Below are positions 16,884 through 25,140 of a stretch of 39,573 nucleotides of DNA, piece by piece. A model generated the notes under the pieces. It was given only the letters and a program-made list of their open reading frames with translations, made no database searches and was not told the origin of the DNA. Positions within the stretch are counted from its first letter, which is position 1; each line of letters opens with the position of its first letter. Location of the stretch: NCBI GenBank assembly GCA_020024155.1, contig JAHHUE010000006.1:1-39573 (forward strand), given 5' to 3'. Origin of the DNA: Oscillospiraceae bacterium (lineage in GTDB: Bacteria; Bacillota; Clostridia; Oscillospirales; Ruminococcaceae). The position numbers and the translations under genes are program-made.

Positions 16884-17314
16884 CAAGAAATAGAAAGAAC
16901 TATACTTGAACAACTTACGGAATGGTTTGGGATTGAGCCATCAAGGTAAAAATATATAAAAGACAGTAAGCAACAATCATTTTTTGCGATATTTAATAAT
17001 GATAAATCTATTTCATTTTGTGTCTAAAAGAAACTGGTAAAGATACGGTGGAGATTGATGCTATGGGAGTGATTAAAGAATATAATCATAAAGGTGTTAG
17101 CAAAACTTTGTTTTGAAAGCTAGATAATTTGCAACTAAGGAGGGTATTTTTTATATAGATTAAAACAGTTTAGATGGGAAAATATGATGACTATGATAAA
17201 ACAACCAATTTTTATATAAATCTTGTATTTAAAGAATGTGAGTTTTTTTCCTGCACTGTGGGACTAATGAAATCTTTGTCAAATTTATGTAATGTCTTTG
17301 AATTAACAAAATAA
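16884..17314 (+). pseudogene. Decayed GNAT-family N-acetyltransferase gene
   Basis: No intact ORF exists here, but two plus-strand frames together read like a GNAT acetyltransferase of about 140 residues. From 16884 the frame gives ERTILEQLTEWFGIEPS, a stop, then KQQSFFAIFNNDKSI. After a shift of one frame it gives KETGKDTVEIDAMGVIKEY, then NHKGVSKTLF, which is the acetyl-CoA binding block (normally KGIGKTLF). After more stops it gives MGKYDDYDKTTNFYINL and FKECEFF, the usual closing motif of the family. I count at least four in-frame stops and one frameshift, and the start codon is lost. It lies between the ispH-rpsA terminator and the GT2 promoter. The family identity is an inference from motif order. 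Confidence 0.75.
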
Positions 17315-17331
17315 TATAAATATGTTATTTG

Positions 17332-17360
17332 TTTACAATATTTTTTTTTAGTGATATACT
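17332..17360 (+). promoter_or_regulatory. Sigma-A promoter of the GT2 gene
   Basis: TTTACA (17332-17337) and TATACT (17355-17360) are spaced by 17 bases, 34 bases upstream of the glycosyltransferase ATG. The promoter begins 18 bases past the end of the decayed GNAT gene. Confidence 0.75.
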
Positions 17361-17394
17361 TGTATAGAATAATATAAAATAAAAGGGTATATTT

Positions 17395-18345
17395 ATGAAT
17401 AATATATTATATATAGTAATTCCTTGTTACAATGAAGAAGAAGTGTTGCCAATTACTGCACCTATTTTCTTAAATAAAATAGAAATACTTATACAAAAAG
17501 GTCTTTGCAGTGAAAAATCAAAAGTTCTTTTTGTGAATGATGGCTCAAAAGATAGAACTTGGGATATAATAGAAAATCTTTCAAAAGAAAATAATCGTTT
17601 TCAAGGATTATCACTTTCAAGAAACCGTGGACATCAAAATGCTTTGTTTGCAGGGCTTATGTATGCAAAAGACAGAGCTGATGTGACAATTTCCATAGAC
17701 TGTGACGGACAAGACGACATAAACGCAATGGACGAGTTTATGGAGCAGTATTATGATGGTTGTGATGTTGTATATGGAGTAAGAAGTAAAAGAGAAACAG
17801 ATACTTTCTTTAAAAGATTTACAGCCGAAGGTTTTTATAAATTTATGCGTATGATGGGTGCTGACATAGTGTTTAATCACGCAGATTATCGTTTGATGTC
17901 CAAAAGAGCATTGGAAGGCTTGGCACAGTTTAAAGAAGTTAACTTGTTCTTGCGTGGTACAGTTCCACTTGTTGGATATAAGTCAACATCTGTATACTAT
18001 GAAAGAAATGAAAGAATAGCAGGCGAAAGTCACTATCCATTTTCAAAAATGCTTAATCTTGCACTTAACGGCATAACAAGCTTATCCGTTGAGCCACTTA
18101 GATATATAACCAAAATAGGTTTTATAATGTCTATACTCAGCGTATTGGTTATTATATATGCAGTAGTAACAAGATTTTTTGGGTTTACTGTTGCCGGTTG
18201 GACAAGCCTTCTTGGTGTTATGGCACTTATTGGTGGTATTCAGCTTTTTTGTCTTGGAATAATTGGGGAGTATATTGGTAAAATATATTCCGAAGTAAAA
18301 CAAAGACCAAAATATATTATTGAAAAAATAACAGAAGATAAATAA
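17395..18345 (+). CDS. GT2 family polyprenyl-phosphate glycosyltransferase (GtrB/DPM1-like)
   Basis: This 316-residue membrane enzyme belongs to glycosyltransferase family 2 and most resembles proteins that load a sugar onto polyprenyl phosphate. The GT-A domain begins VIPCYNEEEVLP and has LFVNDGSKDRTWD, the nucleotide-binding Asp, and SIDCDGQDD with the metal-binding motif. ADYRLMSKRALEGL and the GESHYPFSKMLNLALNGI block match the bactoprenol glucosyltransferase class. Two C-terminal helices (about 240-260 and 272-296) anchor it. The start has AAGGG seven bases upstream. It is monocistronic, with its own promoter and terminator. It lies near a PopT-type lipid carrier transporter, consistent with, but not proving, a shared undecaprenyl-phosphate role. 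Confidence 0.88.
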   Translation: MNNILYIVIPCYNEEEVLPITAPIFLNKIEILIQKGLCSEKSKVLFVNDGSKDRTWDIIENLSKENNRFQGLSLSRNRGHQNALFAGLMYAKDRADVTISIDCDGQDDINAMDEFMEQYYDGCDVVYGVRSKRETDTFFKRFTAEGFYKFMRMMGADIVFNHADYRLMSKRALEGLAQFKEVNLFLRGTVPLVGYKSTSVYYERNERIAGESHYPFSKMLNLALNGITSLSVEPLRYITKIGFIMSILSVLVIIYAVVTRFFGFTVAGWTSLLGVMALIGGIQLFCLGIIGEYIGKIYSEVKQRPKYIIEKITEDK

Positions 18346-18373
18346 AAATCAGCCTTTATGGCTGATTTTTTTT
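18344..18373 (+). terminator. Intrinsic terminator of the GT2 gene
   Basis: AAAAATCAGCC (18344-18354) pairs with GGCTGATTTTT (18360-18370) over a 5-base loop, with a continuing T-run. The stem starts inside the stop codon. Confidence 0.88.
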
Positions 18374-18561
18374 ATTGTGCAAAAATTTATTAAAATTCTA
18401 TAATTTTAAATATAAGCATAAAATAATAACGGATATATCATTTTTTTAGTTTAATAATTTATAAATTATACATACAATTTTTTTTCATGAGTGATATTAT
18501 ATATAAAGAGTATGATTATTATATTTAACGATAAAAAGATTATAAAATATAAGGAGAAAAA

Positions 18562-19839
18562 ATGAAAAAAAGAAATACCATAACCGGAATTATAACGGTA
18601 ATTGCAATGTTTTTAGTGCTGTCTATTGCAATTGGAGTGATTTATTCTGTAAAGCAGACAAATGCAAGTATAGATGAAGACAATAGTTCATCTGTACAAA
18701 ATGAAACACCAGATGAAAAAGAAAATGAAATAAAACCAGAGCCAACTGATTTTGATACATATAAAGCAATGTGGATAAGCTATCTTGAATTTGAAAACAT
18801 TGATTTTTCAAGCGAGCAAAGTTTTGTAAATGATATTACAAAAATATTTAATAACTGCAAAGAAATGGGACTTAATACAGTTATTGTACAGGTAAGACCA
18901 TTTGGCGATGCTTTATATAATTCAAAAATTTTCCCTACAAGCCATATTATAACAGGCAAACAAGGGGATGAGCTTAAATATGACCCACTTGAAAAAATGG
19001 TTAGCATAGCTCATTCAAACGGACTTAGAATAGAAGCATGGGTAAATCCATACAGAGTTAAACTAAGCAGCAATAAACCGTCCAATTTGGCAGATAATAA
19101 CCCTGCAAATGATGAAAGTCTTGTGTTTGAAGTAAATGGTGGTGTTTACTATAACCCTGCCCTCAGTAAAGTTCAGGATTTAGTTGTTTCAGGTGTGGAG
19201 GAAATAGTAAAAAATTATGATGTTGACGGTATACATCTTGATGATTATTTCTATCCAACAACAGATTTATCTATTGATAAGCCATATTATGAGATGGTTA
19301 ACTCCAATATATCACAAGAGGATTGGAGGAGAGAAAATGTAAATACGTTGGTTAAAAAATTATATTCTGCAATTAAAAAAATAGATAGTACAGTTACATT
19401 TGGTATAAGTCCACAAGGCAATAATGATAATAACTATAATATGCAATATAGTGATGTTAATTTATGGCTTAAAGAAAGTGGATATGTAGATTATATTATG
19501 CCACAATTGTATTGGGGATTTAATTATCTTACATCTTCTGGAAGAACAGATTATCAATTTGAAAACTTGTCAAAACAGTGGGAAGCTTATCCACGAGCTG
19601 ATAGCGTTAAACTGTATATAGGACTTGGTGCATATAGAATTGGTGCAGGTGACGGTGGTTCAAATGACCAAAGTGAGTGGGAAAGCGGAGAAAATCTTGC
19701 AAAGCAAGTTCAAATGTTAAACTCAATAGATGGTATAAGTGGATTTGCGTTATATAGATACGATAATCTATTTAACAACGGAGAATACAGTCAGCTTGCT
19801 CAAAAAGAAGTTGAAAGCTTAAAAAATACTTTAAAATAA
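18562..19839 (+). CDS. GHL10/DUF187 family secreted glycoside hydrolase-like protein
   Basis: This 425-residue protein has an N-terminal membrane helix (IITVIAMFLVLSIAIGVIYS, about residues 10-29), an acidic and Ser-rich linker to about residue 70, then a TIM-barrel domain of the glycosyl-hydrolase-like 10 family (formerly DUF187, as in Bacillus YngK). Family blocks are KAMWISYLEFENID, MGLNTVIVQVRPFGDALY, LRIEAWVNPYRV, DVDGIHLDDYFYP and YVDYIMPQLYWGF; the HLDDYFYP Asp residues are candidate catalytic acids. It is expected outside the membrane, acting on peptidoglycan or a cell-wall glycan, though activity is unproven for the family. The AAGGAG site and ATG are clear. It is monocistronic, ended by the terminator at 19846-19880. 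Confidence 0.9.
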   Translation: MKKRNTITGIITVIAMFLVLSIAIGVIYSVKQTNASIDEDNSSSVQNETPDEKENEIKPEPTDFDTYKAMWISYLEFENIDFSSEQSFVNDITKIFNNCKEMGLNTVIVQVRPFGDALYNSKIFPTSHIITGKQGDELKYDPLEKMVSIAHSNGLRIEAWVNPYRVKLSSNKPSNLADNNPANDESLVFEVNGGVYYNPALSKVQDLVVSGVEEIVKNYDVDGIHLDDYFYPTTDLSIDKPYYEMVNSNISQEDWRRENVNTLVKKLYSAIKKIDSTVTFGISPQGNNDNNYNMQYSDVNLWLKESGYVDYIMPQLYWGFNYLTSSGRTDYQFENLSKQWEAYPRADSVKLYIGLGAYRIGAGDGGSNDQSEWESGENLAKQVQMLNSIDGISGFALYRYDNLFNNGEYSQLAQKEVESLKNTLK

Positions 19840-19845
19840 AGTACA

Positions 19846-19880
19846 AAAAAAGCTAATCGAATTTCGATTAGCTTTTTATT
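19846..19880. terminator. Bidirectional intrinsic terminator
   Basis: AGCTAATCGA (19851-19860) pairs with TCGATTAGCT (19864-19873), extended by flanking A and T runs, loop ATT. It serves the GHL10 gene on the plus strand and the DUF3048 gene on the minus strand. Confidence 0.9.
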
Positions 19881-19881
19881 T

Positions 19882-20988
19882 TTATGGATTTTTTACATCG
19901 CTATTTTGTTCAACATCTTGAACAGCACCACTTATTGACAATGTGCTTAACATACTGCTGTCAATTATAGCAACATAACTTTTACCTGTGTTAACTTCAA
20001 TAACATTTCCGTCTTTATCTTTTATGACAATCGGATTTTCAGGCAATCCTTTTGTCCAAGTTATAGGAATATATTTGCCACCATAGAAATAATATCCATC
20101 GCCTTGTGATAAATCAAAGTTTGTACACAATCCGTCTGGATAAAGAGAAACAGTTGTGTTCAAAAGAAAGAAGTTATCAAAACTTACTTGATTGCCGGTT
20201 TCTTTATCAAGTTGAGGTGCACCAAAACAGTCTTTGTAATATTTTCCGTCATTAGCATTATAGTGCATTGCGGTGTCAGCATAATCAGAAAAACGGAATG
20301 AAATTTCTGTTGCATCTTCCCCGTCTTTAAGTTCTACTTTACCTTTTTTGTGGTCAACAAAGTTGAATGCCGGATAAAGGTTACCAGTTGTGTTTATGGA
20401 GGATGCTGTTATACCGTCTTGTATAAGGTTTGATTTTGTGTACCAACAATGCTCATAAGGACGATATGCAGATTGAGCTTTGTCAAAGTCAAAGCTTGTA
20501 ACACCAAGATAAAGACCATCAATATCTTGATAATGATAAAAATTAAGCATATCATTTGCGTAGATACTTGTACCAATATGGACATAAATTGCATTAAGTG
20601 GCAGTACAAACTGGACAAACTGGTCACGAGCACTTCTTACCGGACCTGCAATTGCAATATCGGATAAGTTTGAATAAACTGCCATAAGGCGAGTTATACC
20701 ACCTTCTGTAACCATTTCATAAATGATGTCAGCTGATTCCAAACCGGATTGTGGCAATGCAAGTTTATGATTATCAATCATAACAGCCACAGGTCTGTTG
20801 GATTTGGTTTCATTATCAGCAAAAGGTTCACCAGTGATATAATTGAACTCTCTTTTTTCAACATCCACAGATTGTTGAACATTAGAATTACTGTTGCTGG
20901 AATTATCATCTTTTGGGCCACAAGCAACCATAGCCATAGAAAGAGATAATGCTAATAAGATTGAAATAAACTTTTTAATAATAAACAC
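19882..20988 (-). CDS. DUF3048 family lipoprotein (YerB-like), copy 1
   Basis: This protein of up to 368 residues has a lipoprotein signal (LSMAMVAC, with Cys near residue 23) followed by a Ser/Asn-rich linker and the DUF3048 domain: RPVAVMIDNHKLALPQSGL, EMVTEGGITRLMAVY and GPVRSARDQFVQF. Bacillus YerB is the reference member; function is unproven, and anchoring outside the membrane is expected. The start is odd. The only standard codon is a GTG at 20988, one base after the AAAGGA site. Alignment with the paralogue at 22176 instead places the start at an ATT at 20979 or 20982 (IKKFISILLA against MKKFLSLLMA). It is second in a transcript with the DUF368 gene, 12 bases after its stop. Confidence 0.88.
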   Translation of the reverse strand: MFIIKKFISILLALSLSMAMVACGPKDDNSSNSNSNVQQSVDVEKREFNYITGEPFADNETKSNRPVAVMIDNHKLALPQSGLESADIIYEMVTEGGITRLMAVYSNLSDIAIAGPVRSARDQFVQFVLPLNAIYVHIGTSIYANDMLNFYHYQDIDGLYLGVTSFDFDKAQSAYRPYEHCWYTKSNLIQDGITASSINTTGNLYPAFNFVDHKKGKVELKDGEDATEISFRFSDYADTAMHYNANDGKYYKDCFGAPQLDKETGNQVSFDNFFLLNTTVSLYPDGLCTNFDLSQGDGYYFYGGKYIPITWTKGLPENPIVIKDKDGNVIEVNTGKSYVAIIDSSMLSTLSISGAVQDVEQNSDVKNP

Positions 20989-21000
20989 ATCCTTTGCTGA

Positions 21001-21885
21001 TTATTCTTTACCAAGAAGGGAAGCAACGCCCAAACCTGCAAAAAAAGTAACTGCTGTTGCAATAAATGCAGAAAATGGAATTGTTCCAGAGTAAGAGCCA
21101 AAAGCGATAGGGTCAAGGAAAATGCCAACTAATGAACCTAAGATAAGACCAAGAATAATATAGTAAGTTTGAGTATGATATTTATTCATAACAAATTCTA
21201 TAAATCTTGAAATAATAATTGCACCAAGTATAACACCTACACCAAGAGGAATGCAGAATTTAAGGATACTTGCAAGAATGTTGAAATCCCAAGTAACCAA
21301 AAAGTCTTTAACAAGAGCAACATAGCCAATAACTACATTATATAATCCGAGTAGAACAAGCATAAATGAGCCTGAAACACCAGGTATAATCATTGCAGCA
21401 GAAGCAATTGCGCCACCAATTAAGGCTTTTATCATAAGACCTACGGATACATCACCAACAATAGAATCAGCGCTTTCAGGTGCTTTGATTGTTGCAAGTA
21501 AAATTACAATTGCAAGTGAAATAATAGTATATATTATGTAGTTTGCATTAGTTTTTCCTGCTGGGCGTTTGCTTTTAGCAATGTTGTAAATAAGGGGAAG
21601 ACTGCCTGCAACCAAACCTGCAAAAAAACCACAAGTTGGCAAAGAGTAGTTTTCAAGGCAATAGTTAATTAAAACTGAAAATGCCAAAATACCAAAGCCT
21701 GCACCTAAAAGCAATGGCAATAAAAACATAATATGTTTTTTTACATTTGAGGTAAAATGATTTATAGCCTCAATAAGTCTGTCAAATATGTGCAAAACAA
21801 CAGCAATTGTGCCACCACTTACACCAGGAATAACATTTGCAATACCTACAATAATCCCTTTGAAAAATAAAAATAAAAAATCCAT
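21001..21885 (-). CDS. popT: DUF368 membrane protein (PopT-type polyprenyl-phosphate transporter)
   Basis: This 294-residue integral membrane protein belongs to DUF368, a family reported in 2022 to include PopT, which recycles undecaprenyl phosphate across the membrane. The family hallmark occurs twice, in an inverted internal repeat: NVIPGVSGGTIAV near residue 17 and MIIPGVSGSFMLVLLG near residue 165. About eight helices are visible, with Gly-rich bends. AAAGGA lies eight bases before the ATG at 21885. It is followed 12 bases later by the DUF3048 lipoprotein gene. The symbol rests on family assignment, not on a tested activity, and the copy could also serve a related lipid. Confidence 0.85.
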   Translation of the reverse strand: MDFLFLFFKGIIVGIANVIPGVSGGTIAVVLHIFDRLIEAINHFTSNVKKHIMFLLPLLLGAGFGILAFSVLINYCLENYSLPTCGFFAGLVAGSLPLIYNIAKSKRPAGKTNANYIIYTIISLAIVILLATIKAPESADSIVGDVSVGLMIKALIGGAIASAAMIIPGVSGSFMLVLLGLYNVVIGYVALVKDFLVTWDFNILASILKFCIPLGVGVILGAIIISRFIEFVMNKYHTQTYYIILGLILGSLVGIFLDPIAFGSYSGTIPFSAFIATAVTFFAGLGVASLLGKE

Positions 21886-22175
21886 GCTATATTTCCTTTA
21901 ATAAGTATTTTATATAAAATATTATAACACAAATTAAATTTATCACAAGAGAATAATATCTGAAAAAACAGTCGATTTGATGAATTAACCATTAATAAAA
22001 AGTTAATATAAAATATTAAAAGTTAATAAAAATTAATATTTGTAAAATAATAGTTTTTATACTTTACAAAATATAATTAAGAGAGTAATATAATGATTGA
22101 ATATTGTGTGATTGAGATTGAGTAATTTGTTTTCACATAATGTCACATAATATATTAAAATATTCGGAGAAAATT
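21886..22175. other. AT-rich divergent intergenic region
   Basis: This 290-base gap separates popT (minus) from the second DUF3048 gene (plus). It is very AT-rich and holds short direct repeats: AAAGTTAATA twice near 22000-22030 and TCACATAATG/A in tandem at 22133-22152. TTTACA (22063-22068) with TAATAT (22086-22091), or the overlapping TATAAT at 22089, is a weak plus-strand promoter candidate. I see no gene. Confidence 0.5.
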
Positions 22176-23348
22176 ATGAAAAAATTTTTATCGTTATTGA
22201 TGGCAATGACACTTTGTTTTTCTCTTGTTGCCTGTGGAGACAAAGAAAATGGTGGAAATGTTGAACAGCCATCTAAATCAGAACCAACACCTACACCAAG
22301 ATTGTATTTCCCAAATCCTTTTACAGGAGAAGAAAAAACTTCTGATTATCCGGACGGACAAAGAGCAGTTGCTATTATGGTAAATAACATAAATGTTGCT
22401 CGCCCACAAAGTGGCCTTTCACAAGCTTCTATACTTTTTGAAAGTAAGGTTGAAGGTGGTATCACTCGTTTTATGGGCATTTTTGAAGATTACAAAAATC
22501 TTGCTGATGTTGGCCCAATTCGTTCAGGCCGCGACCAGTTCTTGCGTTGGGCAATGCCTATGCAGGCACTTTACTGTCATGTTGGCCGCAGTGGTATAAC
22601 ACAAACTTATATTGATACAAATGAATATAATGATTATGACCTTGATGGTTTTAACCGTAACTTTATTTATCGTAGAAATCGTCCTGGTAAAAGCCGTGAA
22701 CATACAGCTTACACAAACAGTGAAGAACTTGCTTCTGCTATAAAAAGTGGCAACTATGATATGAATAAAACATATTCAGACCCATTGTTTAACTTTGTTC
22801 CATACGATAATGGAAATAATGGTTTTAGAGAACTTAATGGTGAAGCAGCAGACAAAATGTCTATTGTTCACTCAGAAACATACCGTACATACTTTGATTA
22901 TGACAAAGCATCAAAAAAATATATGATGAGCCAGTACAACAGCAAAGTTGGCAAAAGAGAACAGACTATTGACGAAAACAATGGTGTGCAACTTGGCTTT
23001 GAAAATGTTTTTGTTGCTTTTGCAGATATTTCAACATACCCATATCCAGGCGGAAACCCAAAAGGTGACCCTAACTATCAGTATGTAGATATGGACTTTG
23101 GTGGAATTGGTTACTATTTATCAAATGGTAAAGTTGAAAAAATCCGTTGGTTCAAAGGTGGCCCTATGGACCGTCTCAGATTTACAGATATGGACGAAAA
23201 ACCACTTGAAATTAACTGTGGTAGAAGCTACATAGGCTTTGTTGACCTTGATGAATACGAAAGATTTGAATATGCTTCAAGCTCTGAAGAAATTACAGAA
23301 AAACCAATTGATAACACACAAGAAGGCAGCGAAGTAGAATTTGAATAA
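22176..23348 (+). CDS. DUF3048 family lipoprotein (YerB-like), copy 2
   Basis: This 390-residue protein has a lipoprotein signal, MKKFLSLLMAMTLCFSLVAC, with the lipobox Cys at residue 20, then a charged and Pro-rich linker and the DUF3048 domain. The shared blocks with copy 1 are QRAVAIMVNNINVARPQSGL, FESKVEGGITRFMGIF and GPIRSGRDQFLRW. The C-terminus is acidic (EGSEVEFE). A longer ORF from 22140 is possible, but CGGAG six bases before the ATG at 22176 fits the signal peptide and is preferred. The domain order equals copy 1 about 1.2 kb away on the opposite strand, with popT between them. Role is unknown; a cell-envelope function is inferred from export and neighbours. Confidence 0.9.
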   Translation: MKKFLSLLMAMTLCFSLVACGDKENGGNVEQPSKSEPTPTPRLYFPNPFTGEEKTSDYPDGQRAVAIMVNNINVARPQSGLSQASILFESKVEGGITRFMGIFEDYKNLADVGPIRSGRDQFLRWAMPMQALYCHVGRSGITQTYIDTNEYNDYDLDGFNRNFIYRRNRPGKSREHTAYTNSEELASAIKSGNYDMNKTYSDPLFNFVPYDNGNNGFRELNGEAADKMSIVHSETYRTYFDYDKASKKYMMSQYNSKVGKREQTIDENNGVQLGFENVFVAFADISTYPYPGGNPKGDPNYQYVDMDFGGIGYYLSNGKVEKIRWFKGGPMDRLRFTDMDEKPLEINCGRSYIGFVDLDEYERFEYASSSEEITEKPIDNTQEGSEVEFE

Positions 23349-23359
23349 AATATAAAAAT

Positions 23360-23398
23360 AATCGGCTATGCTATTTTGTGTAGCCGATTTTATTTTTG
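23360..23398 (+). terminator. Intrinsic terminator of DUF3048 copy 2
   Basis: AATCGGCTA (23360-23368) pairs with TAGCCGATT (23381-23389), followed by TTATTTTTG. Confidence 0.8.
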
Positions 23399-23411
23399 TA
23401 TATTTGGATAT

Positions 23412-23447
23412 AATAAAAAAGCTTTGAGAATTTCTCAAAGCTTTTAG
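23412..23447 (-). terminator. Intrinsic terminator of the XRE regulator gene
   Basis: A perfect 13-bp stem (23417-23429 with 23433-23445) with a 3-base loop follows the minus-strand stop codon at 23461; on that strand it is followed by TTTTATTA-type sequence. Confidence 0.82.
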
Positions 23448-23460
23448 TTGTTTTATGTAA

Positions 23461-24129
23461 TTATTTTTTTACAACTTCCTCAGCTGATTTAATAACATTA
23501 AAAAAACCAGTGGAGTGTTGAGGATAATCTTTTGTAATACTTTCGCTTGTCATTTCCAAACAATCGTTATTTATTTTAGTTTGCTTGTTGTTTAACAAAT
23601 CATTTATATCGCTTGAAAGCTTAATCTGACTTGCTGTTGTATATCCTTCATAAATATTTGGTTGGATATTAAATAAACTCTGGCTGTTGGCTTTATTGCT
23701 TGAATACATAATTCTAAACACTTTGTATATAGCCAGGGAAATATAATCACTAACTTTTGTTGTTAATTCCTTATTGCCACATTGTGCAAGTTTATCGTAT
23801 AATATATTAAGACTGCTAAAAATAAGACGCTTATTCATTGTAGGAAGTACACTTCCACTGAATTTAGAGTCTTTTGTAGAGTTATCAGCAGGTAAATCTT
23901 CAACGGAAAGTACAGCGCCAAATCTATCTGCGGTGCGCCCCAGAATATAATCACTGGAAACATTATAATAGTCACAAAGACGAATGAGAAAATCAAGGCC
24001 ACACTCTCTTAATCCTTTTTCATAATGGCTGAGAAGAGCTTGACTGATACCCAAATCCAAAGCTGCTTGCTTTTGGGTTATACCTCTCTCTTTGCGCAAC
24101 AATATAATTATACGGCTGAAATCGTTCAT
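23461..24129 (-). CDS. XRE-family helix-turn-helix transcriptional regulator
   Basis: This 222-residue protein has an N-terminal HTH_3 domain (about residues 4-62): IILLRKERGITQKQAALDLG, then SQALLSHYEKGLRECGLDF, then LIRLCDYYNVSSDYILGRT. This is the Cro/CI or SinR-like DNA-binding fold, and it often represses its own or a neighbouring gene. The rest is predicted helical, without a recognised ligand domain, and ends in a Lys-rich tail. A GTG start three codons upstream (24138) is possible; the ATG at 24129 has only a weak AAGAAAG-type site. It is divergent from the histidine phosphatase gene, 107 bases away. Target genes are unknown. Confidence 0.85.
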   Translation of the reverse strand: MNDFSRIIILLRKERGITQKQAALDLGISQALLSHYEKGLRECGLDFLIRLCDYYNVSSDYILGRTADRFGAVLSVEDLPADNSTKDSKFSGSVLPTMNKRLIFSSLNILYDKLAQCGNKELTTKVSDYISLAIYKVFRIMYSSNKANSQSLFNIQPNIYEGYTTASQIKLSSDINDLLNNKQTKINNDCLEMTSESITKDYPQHSTGFFNVIKSAEEVVKK

Positions 24130-24236
24130 AATAGTCACTTTCTTGATTTTTACTGTCTGTAAATTATATAATAAAAAAAACTTATTGTAAATAGCAAAAT
24201 AGGATTTTTTGTAATAAAATATTGGAGGAAATTAAA

Positions 24237-24890
24237 ATGATTACTTATAAATTGCACCTTATACGCCACGGACTTACCTCTGGCAATATGGAAAGTAGAT
24301 ATATCGGCGGTGGCACTGATGAATCCCTTTGTAAAGAAGGTATTGAAGGAATAAACTTTTTGAAAAGCACCTGCACATATCCAGAAGTTCAAAAAATTTA
24401 TACAAGCCCTATGAAAAGAGCTGTTGAAACTTGTGAGCTTATATATCCTGAAAGAGATTACACAGCAGTTGAAAATCTTAGAGAATGTAACTTTGGCGAG
24501 TTTGAAAACAAAACTTTTACAGAGTTGAGCCAAAATGAAAGATTTACACAATGGCTTGGACATCAAGATAATTTTGTGCCGGAAGGTGGTGAAAAAAATG
24601 AAGATTTTGCTCAGCGTTGTGCAAATGGCTTAAATGATGTTTTTATGGATATGATGAAAAATAATATACACGAAGCTGCTTGTGTTTGTCATGGTGGTGT
24701 TATGGCAATTTTACTTGGTATGTATGCATATCCTCAAAGACCATTCCACGAATGGACAACTGACTCCGGATGTGGATTTACTGTTGCAACAAATACTCAG
24801 CTTTGGACAAGAGATAATATTGTTGAGGCTATTGATATTGTGCCAATGGGTTGGGCCGAAGTTATGCAACAACTTCAAAAACAACAATAG
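24237..24890 (+). CDS. Histidine phosphatase family protein
   Basis: This 217-residue protein belongs to the phosphoglycerate mutase-like histidine phosphatase superfamily. The phosphorylated His is H11 in LHLIRHGLTSGN. Other signature residues are the Arg of SPMKRAVET, the Glu in NLRECNFGEFENKT and the second His in VCHGGVMAILLG. The cytoplasmic substrate cannot be named; small phosphorylated metabolites or alpha-ribazole phosphate are alternatives, and no cobalamin gene is nearby. GGAGG lies eight bases before the ATG at 24237, which is preferred to a longer frame from 24222. It lies divergent from the XRE regulator and upstream of the CBS transporter unit, which has its own promoter. Confidence 0.88.
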   Translation: MITYKLHLIRHGLTSGNMESRYIGGGTDESLCKEGIEGINFLKSTCTYPEVQKIYTSPMKRAVETCELIYPERDYTAVENLRECNFGEFENKTFTELSQNERFTQWLGHQDNFVPEGGEKNEDFAQRCANGLNDVFMDMMKNNIHEAACVCHGGVMAILLGMYAYPQRPFHEWTTDSGCGFTVATNTQLWTRDNIVEAIDIVPMGWAEVMQQLQKQQ

Positions 24891-24958
24891 CAAACAAAAT
24901 AAGCTTGTGCGTTTTACAAAGTAAATGTGCATAATGTATGAATTTTGTTTAATGGCTA

Positions 24959-24987
24959 TTGACATAATCACTTTTACATGATAGATT
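24959..24987 (+). promoter_or_regulatory. Sigma-A promoter of the CBS transporter leader
   Basis: A perfect TTGACA (24959-24964) and TAGATT (24982-24987) are spaced by 17 bases. Transcription would start near 24994, giving a leader of about 210 bases before the transporter gene. Confidence 0.65.
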
Positions 24988-25036
24988 TATGAGAAATTAA
25001 ATTTAAACTTTTTGTTGATATAGGAGATTTTTAACT

Positions 25037-25105
25037 ATGAGCGATGGCGATGTCAGTAAGACATATTGTCACTCTTATAATCAAATACTTATAGAAAAGA
25101 TATAA
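25037..25105 (+). CDS. Short leader ORF before the CBS transporter
   Basis: A 22-codon ORF begins at 25037, ten bases after TAGGAG (25021-25026). It encodes MSDGDVSKTYCHSYNQ and then ILIEKI. Its stop codon lies inside the 5' arm of the terminator at 25095-25137. This is the arrangement of a leader peptide in attenuation control, but no run of one amino acid points to a tRNA signal. An RNA-structural rather than coding role is equally possible. Confidence 0.45.
   Translation: MSDGDVSKTYCHSYNQILIEKI
25039..25074 (+). ncRNA. Imperfect hairpin in the CBS transporter leader
   Basis: The leader folds as an imperfect hairpin: GAG, GA, TGG (with G-T pairs) and ATGTC (25050-25054) pair with GACAT (25060-25064) and the following TTGTCACTC, around loop AGTAA. 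It precedes the terminator at 25095-25137 and overlaps the short ORF. It does not match the M-box or yybP-ykoY patterns I know. Confidence 0.35.
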
Positions 25106-25140
25106 TCAATGTTTCATTTACATTGGTTATATCTTTTGTT
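25095..25140 (+). terminator. Leader terminator upstream of the CBS transporter
   Basis: A 17-bp stem (25095-25111 with 25121-25137, one G-T pair) with a 9-base loop is followed by a weak U-tract (TTTTGTTGTTTG). It lies 68 bases before the transporter start, so it can act as an attenuator of that gene. Confidence 0.7.

Noticed and set aside
15812..16913. Antisense ORFs of 150-185 codons over the S1 domains
   Set aside because: Composition follows the opposite strand of the S1 repeats and no start site is present; one runs through the terminator at 16798.
22133..22152. Tandem TCACATAAT repeat as an operator
   Set aside because: Two copies in a very AT-rich gap are weak evidence; no regulator site is recognised.
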